Source: Castellaniella sp049650445
GTDB lineage: Bacteria; Pseudomonadota; Gammaproteobacteria; Burkholderiales; Burkholderiaceae_B
DNA: 64,000 bases
Direction of reading: 5' to 3'
Assembly: GCF_049650445.1 (NCBI RefSeq)
Contig: NZ_JBASAD010000011.1
Location: forward strand, 62,001 to 126,000
The notes under the pieces were generated by a model that was given only the letters and a program-made list of their open reading frames with translations, searched no databases and was not told the origin of the DNA. Shown here in pieces: positions 9,001 through 17,055 of the stretch (position 1 is its first letter; each line of letters starts with the position of its first letter). Made by a program: the position numbers and the translations under genes.

Positions 9001-9216
9001 CAGCTTCTGCAAGGCTGCGCTGATGTGAGGGGACGAGTACCCGCGAGCGGCCAAATTGGCACGCAGCAACTCGGTTTCGATGGCGCGATTGTGGTCGCGC
9101 TTGCTCCAGTTTCCCAGGTGTTCGTAGCCCAGGCCGCCATCGGCCACCGGAGTGGCGAACAACCGCGCCACACGGTTTTGAGAGTTGCGCTCGGAGCGTG
9201 GCATGGATTGGGTCAT
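6091..9216 (-). CDS. hsdR: Type I restriction enzyme, R (translocase/nuclease) subunit
   Basis: 1041 residues. The N-terminal PD-(D/E)xK nuclease is seen as RPDIVLYINGLAVVVIELK with D141 and E155-x-K157. The SF2 motor has Walker A TQGSGKS (285-291), the DEAD-box variant DECHR (388-392) and a GFTGTPLL motif III region. HsdR translocates DNA using ATP and cleaves at a distance from unmethylated sites, in complex with HsdM and HsdS. I chose the ATG at 9216 because GAGGA lies 8 bases upstream and it follows the DUF1016 stop by 4 bases; the reading frame stays open to 9426 but that part overlaps the upstream gene. All key residues look intact. Confidence 0.95.
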   Translation of the reverse strand: MTQSMPRSERNSQNRVARLFATPVADGGLGYEHLGNWSKRDHNRAIETELLRANLAARGYSSPHISAALQKLEIAVDVTGITPYQANLRTYQLLRYGVPVRIAAGQSHETVQLIDWAQPELNHFALAEEVTLRGGSTRRPDIVLYINGLAVVVIELKRSSVDVGDGIRQLCSNQEETFNQGFFSTVQLLLAGSDAQGLRYGTTGTPEQFFVQWKDEQPSAMATVGALLDRPLAQMCEKARLLDLIRNFVIFDAGFKKVPRQHQYQGIKAAQERIAKREGGVIWHTQGSGKSILMVLLAKWLLEHDPQARVLVVTDRDELDKQIEGVMRNAGVIGEGSAPPRITSRADFVQKLGATTPRLLCALIHKFDAADLKGEPPPIHGRFYVFVDECHRTQGGNMNKQMKRWLADAIFIGFTGTPLLRKDRQTTREVFGTYIHTYKFHEAVADKVVLDLKYEARDVPQRLTSRKAIDAWFEKKTRGLNNFQKSILRKRWATMEELMSAKERKDRIVANLIEDFSLKPRLDNDRGTAILVAASIYDACHYFRLFQNTHFGPYVGIITSYESNPVAISKESAGSDERYKFDTYKQHVLRTGQTIKQYEDETKRRFIEEPANMKLLIVVSKLLTGFDAPSCTYIYLDNELHDHNLFQAICRTNRLDGDDKDYGHIVDYKELFGDVQQAIAVYSSDELDIDAGNGGDNNVHLKNWLEEGRKQLDEAREALHYLCEPVPQPHELEQFIHYFCGHAGDPEALLESEALRIAFYKAVATYLRAFADIAQNLTEAGYSDSEADTLRRETEFYAEVRSAIKHYSGEELDIKPYEADMRHLINTYIQAEPAQALGELAELSLTELIIETGIHDAIAKKLNEKGKLSKNAIAETIINNVRKTIIRDRLTDPRFYEQMSKLLDDLIQQSREGTEAYESFLSKAEDILKKHRAKQHDINESAMLRGNAGALVIYRNLPDIISGDVLPDTDGVVKETQSEYGDPLALLALKIDRVMRDEAPAGWRGDEAKERIVQNFLHPLTGRNREATLKLFDLLRNQPGY

Positions 9217-9220
9217 CGCA

Positions 9221-10276
9221 TCATTCCTCGGTGCCATCATCCGTGGGGGAGCCCAGTTCCCGCTCGATTTGCTCGATACTGGGCAGACTGGTCTGCAATT
9301 CCGCAGGCAGGGACGCGACCAGTTGGTATTCAGCCACGCCCAGCGGCTGGGCGTTGTTGCGCAGTGCGTATTCAGCCACCACCTTGTTCTTGCCTTTGCA
9401 CAGCAGCAGGCCGATGGTCGGACCATCGTCTGGATGCTTCACTTGTTCGTCCACCGCCGTCAGGTAGAAACCCAACTGCCCCAAGTGCTCAGGCTTGAAC
9501 TTGCCGCCCTTGAGTTCTATCACAACGTAGCAACGCAGTTTGAGGTGGTAGAACATCAGATCGATGAAAAACTCGTCACCCCCTACGCTCAGCAATACCT
9601 GGCGGCCCACGAAGGCGAAGCCCGCGCCCAGCTCCAGCAAGAACTCGGTGACGTGCCTGACCAGCGCGTCCTCGATCTCCCGTTCCTGCGCCTCATCGGT
9701 CAGGCCAAGAAAGTCGAAACGGTAGGGGTCTTTGATCGACTCGCGTGCCAAGTCGGATTGCGGTGCAGGCAGCGTAGCCGTGAAATTGGTGACCGCCTGG
9801 CCGCTACGCTCCAGTAACCGGGACTCGATCTGCATCACCAGTATGTTGCGCGACCAGTTGTGCTCGATGGCCTTGGCCACGTACCACTTGCGGGTTTCGG
9901 GGCCGGGCAGCTTGTCCAGCAGTGCCAGATGGTGGTACCACGGCAATTGTGCAAGCACCGCTTGCACAAATGATTCGTCCGGCCAGGCCTCGGCAAATGC
10001 CCGCATGTACTTGAGATTGCGCGGCGAAAATCCCTTCATCTCCGGAAAGGCAACTCGCAGGTCATGTGCCAGCCGGTCAATCACCTTCGCACCCCAGCCC
10101 TGCTCGGCCTGCCGCGCCAGAATGTCACGGCCGATCTGCCAGTACAGACTCACCAGTTCCCGATTGACCGCCAACGCCGCACGCTGCTGCGCTGTGTGGA
10201 TGCGTCCCTTCAGGTCGGTTAGCCAGTCGGCGTAGCCTTGCGGTGTGGAGGTTAGGGAGGCTGGCTTGTCGGTCAT
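9221..10276 (-). CDS. DUF1016/YhcG-type PD-(D/E)xK nuclease family protein
   Basis: 351 residues. The N-terminal half has the DUF1016 helical domain (LYWQIGRDI, GFSPRNLKYMRAFAEAWP, LPWYHHLALLDKL). The C-terminal half has a PD-(D/E)xK nuclease fold signature, GGDEFFIDLMFYH followed by CYVVIELKGGKF, giving D and ExK catalytic positions. YhcG-like proteins are suggested to act in DNA processing and are repeatedly found inside type I restriction operons, as here between the unknown ORF and hsdR. The ATG at 10276 is preceded by AAGGTGGA. It is close enough to hsdR (4 bases) for coupled translation. Its exact role in restriction is not established. Confidence 0.9.
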   Translation of the reverse strand: MTDKPASLTSTPQGYADWLTDLKGRIHTAQQRAALAVNRELVSLYWQIGRDILARQAEQGWGAKVIDRLAHDLRVAFPEMKGFSPRNLKYMRAFAEAWPDESFVQAVLAQLPWYHHLALLDKLPGPETRKWYVAKAIEHNWSRNILVMQIESRLLERSGQAVTNFTATLPAPQSDLARESIKDPYRFDFLGLTDEAQEREIEDALVRHVTEFLLELGAGFAFVGRQVLLSVGGDEFFIDLMFYHLKLRCYVVIELKGGKFKPEHLGQLGFYLTAVDEQVKHPDDGPTIGLLLCKGKNKVVAEYALRNNAQPLGVAEYQLVASLPAELQTSLPSIEQIERELGSPTDDGTEE

Positions 10277-10311
10277 TGGCTTTCCACCTTCTGCATTATC
10301 CGTTATTTTCC

Positions 10312-11601
10312 TTATTGGACATTTCTGTAGATCACACTTCGAAATGAGTTCTGAATCAGCGCCCATTTCCCGCCGGACTCCAAACGGCACATAGGCAATC
10401 CTTTCTCATCCTGATAGCTCACCGACACATTCAGTTCCTCTTCAAAAATGTTATCTTCGGCACTGAATGTTGCTCTGATGGTAATCGTGGAACAGGCAGG
10501 CGTACGGTCTTCCACGCCCACGACCTGGCACGAAACGACCTGATGCCTTCCAAAGTCCTGCTTGGCTTCTCCGGCTTTCTTTCCCATTGCCATGCCATAG
10601 GTGTGAGAAAGCGCGTCGGCCAGTGGAGCGAACCTCCCCAGCCTCCAGTTTTCCATGAACTCAGCCACAGCACGTTCTGGAGAATTTTCAGGTAACGAGG
10701 GCGGCGATCCATCGCAGGGAAGACATGAAAAACTCTCTTTCGCTCTTGGTTTCCAAGCGTCAAGAAGATGCTTTGTTTTCTGGGTTTTCTGAAACGACTT
10801 GAGCAACTCCCCCCAAGTCGGCTCTTGTTTTTCTTTTGGAGTCTTTTTTCCTTCAGCCAGCGCCCCAGCCCAATCTCGCAGTGCGAATAAGGCCGCCCAG
10901 GTTTTCGCTGCCACGATACGGCTATCGAATGCCAATTCCCGTCCATGAAGAATACCGTGACGGTATGGAACGGAAATCGCTTCTTCGTTTGTCTTACCCC
11001 TGCCTTTAGTCATCAAGGCCACCAGTGCCTGAAGCCCTGATTCGTGCGCCGCTATGCAGTCCCACGCAGTTAGGTCTGCACCGTCAGCAAAGAGGCCCAC
11101 GTGCCGGGAAACATCATTCGCCAAACCATCCATCAAGCTCAGCAACAACGGTGTGCAGGCGTGGTAGCGCCCCGCTAGATAATCCTCTTTTGCGAGTTCT
11201 GTCAGACGTATCCTTTTCCTGAACTCATCATGCCCATTGAATCGTAAAATGCCTAATTTCAAGGCATCAGCGCCATACGTACTAACAAGATAATCTTCCG
11301 CAGCGTCCAAACCATGTATTTCGAACCTTTTGATAGCATGCTTCATCACCTCCAGACTCATGGACTCATACGCAACCCAGCCTGATGGAGCAAAGAGCTC
11401 GTTGAAACGATCCGGCAGCAGGAGAATTTTGAACTGCTCTTTTAGCTCTGCGAGATTTCCTGAAAAATCGGAGAGTCGCGGAAATATTTCCTGGAACAAC
11501 GGGACAGCCTGTCATATATTTTCAATAGCACTGACGCCTTGAATGAGTTCAAGCATCTCGGCTACTGACGCGTTATCAGCAATGCGCTTCTTATCTGTCA
11601 C
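10312..11601 (-). pseudogene. Unknown protein of the restriction operon, interrupted by an in-frame TGA at codon 30
   Basis: No family recognised. A GTG at 11601 is preceded by AGGAGG (11606-11611) and reads 29 sensible residues (MTDKKRIADNASVAEMLELI...) to a TGA at 11514-11512. The same frame then continues without a stop for another 395+ residues to the TAA at 10312. The fragment before the stop joins smoothly to that after it. Either the gene has a nonsense mutation, or translation restarts at the TTG at 11499 to give a 395-residue product, or the stop is read through. The main part is soluble, rich in helices and charged, with no membrane segment or motif I know (the region YRHGILHGRELAF recalls helical domains of abortive-infection-type proteins, but weakly). 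Base composition is AT-richer than the core genes. It starts 34 bases after hsdS. Confidence 0.65.
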
Positions 11602-11635
11602 AAAGCCTCCTGTCAGCCTAAGCGTCATTCAATGT

Positions 11636-12895
11636 TCATATCAGCCGCGTCCTGCCGGTCAGCAGTTCCTGCATCATGGCCTGCTTGAGGGCGCGGGTCT
11701 TACTGCGGCGGGCTTCGAGAGCGGTAATTTCAGTGTCCATGTCGCTAAGGACGGCAGCTATCTCGGCTTGCTCCTCAACGGAGGGGTGTGGAATTTCGAT
11801 CTTTTCGATATCGCTCATCCCAATATTCCCTTGTGAGGATGAGTTTGTCAGAAGCATAATTTGGGACACGCAGTCACCACCCTGCAATTGATAGTAGATA
11901 AATTTTGGCACCACTAATTCATTTACCCTAATCAATGCGATAGGTGACCAAATATTGAAATCAAAGTCATCCTCAACCACAGCAACCTTGCCTACTGATG
12001 CAGCTTTACCTAAAAGAATATCCCCCCGCCTTGGTTTACATTTCTTGGAAAAGACCTCATCGTCTGCTTTAGATATATAACGAAGACTCTTGAGATCAAT
12101 AATATTGTTTACTAAATTATTAACTGATAAAAAAGGAACTCCATCCTCATGAAAATTCGGGGTCATATGAGGGCCATCCGTTACTGGCGTTACAACAAGC
12201 GCCTTTATTTCGCGTCGGCCCCACTTCCCACTGAACCCTGGCAATCGGGTTTGGCCGGTGAGGAGTTCCTGCATGGCGGCCTGCTTAATGACACGTTTTT
12301 TGGCAATCAAGCGATTCAGCCCATCCAGCAGCACATCCATATCGTTTAGGGCGGTGGCAATGGCATGTTGTTCATTGATAGTCGGCGGAAGCGCAGTTTG
12401 AATTTTTTTCACCCCACTGAGGCTCATGCCTGCCTTGGCGCCTATATCCGTTACTGCTCGAAATACTTTCTGTGATTCTTCCGAGGCAAGAAAGTAGCTA
12501 ATGAATTTACTATTAACCTCAGCGGGATCAAATCTCAAAAGCGCGATATGTTGATTGATATAGGCCGGAACTGGAACATGCACATCGATATAACCTATTA
12601 TTCCAATATCCGCCGTAATTGAAATCAGAACATCATTTTCTTCAAGCTGAGTACGCACCCCTTCGCTGCTACCTTCTGGCAACCTAACGAATCTGGTATC
12701 CGTTAAATCCAAATAAATCGACTCGCGCGTCAAATTTGTAATGCGTACGAACAGGTCGCCTCTTTCCGAATAATAGGATGCCCATCCGCGTGAACCACTG
12801 GTCAAGAATGGTTTTAACTCTCCGAGCTTCTGGACACCCCAATCCTGCGGAACAAGCCCTATTTCCGTCTGTTTGTACGCCGGCTTCACTTCCAT
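11636..12895 (-). CDS. hsdS: Type I restriction enzyme, S (specificity) subunit
   Basis: 419 residues made of two target-recognition domains, each followed by a helical spacer. The start (KQTEIGLVPQDWGVQKLGEL) is a typical HsdS opening. The two spacers end with near-identical sequences, AAMQELLTGQTRL (about residue 210) and AMMQELLTGRTRL (C-terminus), marking the internal repeat. Each domain reads one half of a bipartite DNA site for both methylation and cleavage. The start overlaps the end of hsdM by 10 bases. The target sequence cannot be predicted from the protein by eye. The second recognition domain is noticeably AT-rich, which is usual for exchanged specificity segments. Confidence 0.95.
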   Translation of the reverse strand: MEVKPAYKQTEIGLVPQDWGVQKLGELKPFLTSGSRGWASYYSERGDLFVRITNLTRESIYLDLTDTRFVRLPEGSSEGVRTQLEENDVLISITADIGIIGYIDVHVPVPAYINQHIALLRFDPAEVNSKFISYFLASEESQKVFRAVTDIGAKAGMSLSGVKKIQTALPPTINEQHAIATALNDMDVLLDGLNRLIAKKRVIKQAAMQELLTGQTRLPGFSGKWGRREIKALVVTPVTDGPHMTPNFHEDGVPFLSVNNLVNNIIDLKSLRYISKADDEVFSKKCKPRRGDILLGKAASVGKVAVVEDDFDFNIWSPIALIRVNELVVPKFIYYQLQGGDCVSQIMLLTNSSSQGNIGMSDIEKIEIPHPSVEEQAEIAAVLSDMDTEITALEARRSKTRALKQAMMQELLTGRTRLI

Positions 12896-15666
12896 ACCGC
12901 CCCCATCTTCTTCAAGTGTGCTTCCACCTTGGCACTGAGGGTAGCCACATCATCTTCCAACTTCGGTAGCGGAGTTTCGTAACGTTCGGCCAGTTCGCGG
13001 ATACGCTGAGCAAGAGTTTGTGAGATGCACTCCAGCCCTTGATCCACGTTAGTTTGCAAACGCGCCAACCATTTGTCTTCCACCACCAACGTTTTAACCT
13101 CGGCCTCGCTGAGAGCGGCATAATGGTCATAAACCTGCTGGTCGAGATCAGCGTCCAGCGTTTTGACGGCTTTCTTCAGCACGGCCTCACGGGCGCTGAG
13201 TTTCTGCCACTGCTGGAGAACAGCACGTTCGTCGGCATTATCGGGATCAGCACCAATCTCGACGAGGCGGTCTTTCACCTGCCCAACGTTGATATTGTCA
13301 AAGCCGGCAAAGGCGCCGTCTTCGCCGCTATACTCTCCTTCTAATTCGGCAATCTGGCCGGCAACGCCCTCCAGTTCAACCTGTCTGGTCTCTAACTCAG
13401 CCTGCTCGGTAGCAAAGTAGCGGGCGACGATGTATGGCTTGGGCAGCAGATCACAAGTCCAGCCCTTGTCCTTGGTCTTGCCCTTCTTGTCGGTTTCCAC
13501 AATGCGCCGAGGCAGCGCCACCCAGCCGTCGGCGGCGATCAGGTAGGCGTCGTCCTGCATGGTCTCGGCCCAGTAGTCCATCAGGTGCTGGTAGATGTCG
13601 TAGGGGTCGAGCAGTGGCGCGGCGTGGAAGGTGGTGAGCAGGGTTTCGGAGACCTGCACAATCAGCGCCCTGGGCTTGTCGCCGGGCTGGATGCCGGCGA
13701 GCAGCGGCATGACGGCTTGCTGCCATTTGTCGAACAGCGTTTCGACCTTGCTGCGGAATTGCTGGAACTGCGGGTGGGCGAGGATGACGGAACGCACTTC
13801 GGCCATCGGTTGGCGTAGCCGCGCATAGCCGGGGCGTTCGGCCTCGAACAGCGCCTGGCGCAGGGCGGGCATTTCCTGCCAATCGGCGGCGAAGGCATCG
13901 ATGTCGCGCTCGGGGATGCCGCCGTTGAGGTGGGCGTCGATGTCGTGCAGGTCTTCCGGCTCGCTGCTGTCGATGTAGCGCGGCAGGTTGAGGTTGTAGT
14001 CGTTGCGCTCGCTGGCGATTTCGGCCAGCGGCACCATACGGGCATAGCGCGGCTCGTCCACGCAACGGCGGAAGGCATCGACGATGCGGTGGATGTCCTG
14101 CTCGCGCAGGCGGTTCTTGGGGCCGTCCTTAATGAAGCCTTTGCTGGCGTCGATCATGAAGATGCCCTTACGGGCGCTGGCGTTTTCCTTGTCCAGCACC
14201 AGGATGCAAGCGGGGATGCCAGTGCCATAGAACAGGTTGGCAGGCAGGCCAATGATGCCCTTGAGGATGCCGGAGCGCACCAGTTGCCTGCGGATATGGG
14301 CCTCCGCATTGCCACGGAACAGCACGCCGTGTGGCAGGATGATGGCCCCCTTGCCAGTGGTGGCCTTCATGCTGCGAATGATGTGCAGCAGGTAAGCGTA
14401 GTCGCCCTGCTTGGCGGGCGGCTCGCCCCAGGTGAAGCGGTGGTACGGGTCGTTGGCCGGGTTGAGGCCGGTGGACCACTTCTTGTCGGAAAACGGCGGA
14501 TTGGCGACCACGTAGTCGTAAGCACGCAGTTGTTCGCCATCCTTGAACTTGGGGTTCACCAGCGTGTCGCCGCTGAGGATGGTGGCACTGGGGAAGTCGT
14601 GCAGGATCATGTTCATTCGCGCCAGACCGGCGGTGGTCACGTCCTTTTCCTGCCCTTCCAGGGTGATCTGCCGGCCTGCCTCGGCGGCCACTTTCAGCAA
14701 CAGCGATCCTGAGCCGCATGTCGGGTCATACACCGTGGTGGAAGCCTTGGTGTTGGCGTATGAAATGCCCATCACCTGGGCAATGATGCGGCTGACTTCT
14801 GCCGGGGTGTAGAACTGGCCCTTGCTCTTGCCAGAATCCTGCGCGAAGTGGCGCATCAGGTATTCGTAGGCATCGCCGAGCAGATCGTCGTTGTCGGCGC
14901 GGTTGTTGGCGAAGTTCAGCTCGGGCTTTTCGAAGATGGCGATCAGGTTGCCCAGCCGTTCGACCATGGCCGCGCCCTCGCCGAGCTTGTTGGGATCGTT
15001 GAAGTCGGGAAAGTCGCTGCGCGCCAGCTTGGTGTTGTGGTCGATCAGTTTCTGGATGACCTGGGTGTTGATTTTGTCGCCAATGTCGGCCTTGCCCTTG
15101 AGAGCCACCATGTCCTGGAACGAGGCCCCGGGCGGGATCACCACGGGCGGGGCAAAATCGTCACTGCTGCCGTATTTATCGCTGATGTACTTGATGAACA
15201 GCATAAACAGGACGTAGTCCTTGTACTGGCTGGCGTCCATGCCACCGCGCAGTTCATCACACGAAGCCCAGATAGAGCTGTAAAGGTCAGATTTCTTGAC
15301 GACGCCGTTACGTGGGGTAAGCACCTTGGAGGCTGGGATAGCAGTCGCTTTATCCCGAGCTGACGAGCCTGTTTTCGCTTTTGCCTCTAGATACGACACG
15401 GAAACTTCTCGCACCTCCAGCGTGGTTGCCGGTTCCGTATTGGTCGCATAGGCTGGTGTGAGCAGAGCAACCGAACCGCCGCGCCCACGGCCGGGAACGA
15501 TCCGGCTTTCCTCGATCAGTTGCTGCTTGATGCTGTCATAGGTGGATTCTTGCCATCCTAATGCCTCACGCAACCGCAGGTTCCCGGCGGACCCGCCCAT
15601 GGTTTTGAGTGTGCTGATAAAGCGCTCGACCTGCTCTTCGGTAATTGTCACTTCAATATCCATCAT
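12886..15666 (-). CDS. hsdM: Type I restriction-modification DNA methyltransferase, M subunit (extended)
   Basis: 926 residues, longer than the usual 500-850. The first 70 residues resemble a winged helix (LRLREALGWQESTYDSIKQQL ... VPGRGRGGSVALL) and are followed by a variable linker. The HsdM N-terminal helical domain starts near 125. The SAM-binding motif I is DPTCGSGS at 314-321 and the catalytic motif IV NPPF is at 389-392, so it should be an N6-adenine methyltransferase. The C-terminal 200 residues are charged, partly coiled-coil (LETRQVELEGVAGQIAELEGE). It methylates host DNA with HsdS and is the first gene of the operon. Two adjacent ATGs (15666, 15663) are possible starts; the ribosome site is weak. 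Confidence 0.95.
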   Translation of the reverse strand: MMDIEVTITEEQVERFISTLKTMGGSAGNLRLREALGWQESTYDSIKQQLIEESRIVPGRGRGGSVALLTPAYATNTEPATTLEVREVSVSYLEAKAKTGSSARDKATAIPASKVLTPRNGVVKKSDLYSSIWASCDELRGGMDASQYKDYVLFMLFIKYISDKYGSSDDFAPPVVIPPGASFQDMVALKGKADIGDKINTQVIQKLIDHNTKLARSDFPDFNDPNKLGEGAAMVERLGNLIAIFEKPELNFANNRADNDDLLGDAYEYLMRHFAQDSGKSKGQFYTPAEVSRIIAQVMGISYANTKASTTVYDPTCGSGSLLLKVAAEAGRQITLEGQEKDVTTAGLARMNMILHDFPSATILSGDTLVNPKFKDGEQLRAYDYVVANPPFSDKKWSTGLNPANDPYHRFTWGEPPAKQGDYAYLLHIIRSMKATTGKGAIILPHGVLFRGNAEAHIRRQLVRSGILKGIIGLPANLFYGTGIPACILVLDKENASARKGIFMIDASKGFIKDGPKNRLREQDIHRIVDAFRRCVDEPRYARMVPLAEIASERNDYNLNLPRYIDSSEPEDLHDIDAHLNGGIPERDIDAFAADWQEMPALRQALFEAERPGYARLRQPMAEVRSVILAHPQFQQFRSKVETLFDKWQQAVMPLLAGIQPGDKPRALIVQVSETLLTTFHAAPLLDPYDIYQHLMDYWAETMQDDAYLIAADGWVALPRRIVETDKKGKTKDKGWTCDLLPKPYIVARYFATEQAELETRQVELEGVAGQIAELEGEYSGEDGAFAGFDNINVGQVKDRLVEIGADPDNADERAVLQQWQKLSAREAVLKKAVKTLDADLDQQVYDHYAALSEAEVKTLVVEDKWLARLQTNVDQGLECISQTLAQRIRELAERYETPLPKLEDDVATLSAKVEAHLKKMGAVWK

Positions 15667-15705
15667 TCTTGCCAGGATTTAGTCCGGATGGCGTTCGATG
15701 GTGTC

Positions 15706-15717
15706 GTTGTCGACAAC
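15706..15717. promoter_or_regulatory. Perfect palindrome GTTGTCGACAAC upstream of hsdM
   Basis: A 12-base perfect palindrome sits about 40 bases upstream of the hsdM start codon, in the only promoter-sized gap of the restriction operon (15667-15839). It may be an operator for a repressor of the operon. A direct repeat AATGGGGT (minus strand, 15840-15833 and 15818-15811) lies further upstream, the first copy touching the ychF stop codon. No controller-protein gene is seen nearby. Confidence 0.3.
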
Positions 15718-15839
15718 TTTCCAGATAGTCAGTGAGCGCGCCGACCTTTAAATCCCAAGCTGTTCATCCGGGGGACCACAGTCTCCAAATAGGGCATTAT
15801 CTCGAAAAGCACCCCATTAACATTGCTCGATTACCCCAT

Positions 15840-16931
15840 TCACACATTAAACAAGAAATTCATCACATCCCCATCCTTCACCACGTACTCCTTGCCTTCC
15901 GCCCGCATCTTGCCTGCCTCCTTCGCCCCCTGTTCGCCCTTGCAGGCGATGAAGTCGTCGAAAGCAATCGTCTGGGCACGGATGAAGCCGCGCTCGAAGT
16001 CGGTGTGGATGACGCCGGCGGCCTGGGGGCCGGTGGCGCCGACGGGAATGGTCCAGGCGCGAACTTCCTTGACGCCGGCGGTGAAGTAGGTCTGCAAGCC
16101 CAAGAGCTGGTAGCCGGCGCGGATGACGCGGTCCAGGCCGGGCTCGGTCATGCCCATGTCTTCCAGGAAGACGGTCTTGTCCTCGTCGTCCAGATCGGCG
16201 ATCTCGGCCTCGATGGCTGCGCAGACGGCGACCACGGGGGCGTGTTCGGCCGCGGCGTAGTCCTGCACCGCCTTCAGGTGCGGGTTGTCCGTGAAGCCGT
16301 CGTCCTTGACGTTGGCGACGTACATGGCGCGCTTGGCGGTGATGAAGCAATAGCTCTTGATCATCGCCTGCTCGTCCTCGTCCAGGCCCAGGCTGCGCAC
16401 GGATTTGCCCTGGTCCAAGACTGCCACGATGCGCTCCAGCAGGGCCACCAGGCGGATGGCGTCCTTGTCGCCGGAATTGGCCAGCTTGCGGTTCTTCTGC
16501 AGGGCCTTGTCGGCGGCGGCCATGTCGGCCAGGGCCAGTTCGGTGTTGATGACCTCGATGTCCGAAATCGGGTCGATGCGGCCGGCGACGTGGACGACGT
16601 TCTCGTCTTCGAAACAGCGCACGACGTGGACGATGGCGTCGGTCTCGCGGATGTTGGCCAGGAACTGGTTGCCCAGGCCTTCGCCCTTGGACGCGCCCGC
16701 CACCAGGCCGGCGATGTCCACGAATTCGACCACGGCGGGCACGACGCGCTCAGGCTTGACGATGGCCGACAGTTGCGCCAGACGCGGGTCCGGGACCTCG
16801 ACCACGCCGACGTTGGGCTCGATGGTGCAGAACGGATAGTTTTCCGCCGCGATGCCGGCCTTGGTCAGGGCGTTGAACAGGGTGGATTTGCCGACGTTGG
16901 GCAGGCCAACGATGCCGCATTGCAGTGCCAT
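15840..16931 (-). CDS. ychF: Redox-regulated ATPase/GTPase YchF
   Basis: 363 residues, the usual length. G1 motif GLPNVGKST is near residues 8-16, and the switch region DIAGLVAGASKGEGLGNQFL and the C-terminal TGS-like domain (FERGFIRAQTIAFDDF) are all present. YchF/OLA1 is a ribosome-associated P-loop NTPase with ATPase activity, involved in translation and stress response. I place the start at the ATG at 16931 because MALQCGIVGLPNVGKS is the standard family start; the open frame extends upstream but without homology. The restriction operon begins immediately downstream. Confidence 0.97.
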   Translation of the reverse strand: MALQCGIVGLPNVGKSTLFNALTKAGIAAENYPFCTIEPNVGVVEVPDPRLAQLSAIVKPERVVPAVVEFVDIAGLVAGASKGEGLGNQFLANIRETDAIVHVVRCFEDENVVHVAGRIDPISDIEVINTELALADMAAADKALQKNRKLANSGDKDAIRLVALLERIVAVLDQGKSVRSLGLDEDEQAMIKSYCFITAKRAMYVANVKDDGFTDNPHLKAVQDYAAAEHAPVVAVCAAIEAEIADLDDEDKTVFLEDMGMTEPGLDRVIRAGYQLLGLQTYFTAGVKEVRAWTIPVGATGPQAAGVIHTDFERGFIRAQTIAFDDFIACKGEQGAKEAGKMRAEGKEYVVKDGDVMNFLFNV

Positions 16932-17055
16932 GAATTCGATTATCCTTGCGTATCGGAAGACGGGGCCGAAACCCGGCCTGGAAGAAACCGCGATTGTACC
17001 CCGCCCATTGTGATCCTCCCTGGTCTGACAACCGGGGCTTCCACTACGCACCGCC

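Noticed and set aside
9217..9426. Longer hsdR start
   Set aside because: The extra 70 codons overlap the DUF1016 gene and show no HsdR homology; the ATG at 9216 has a good ribosome site.
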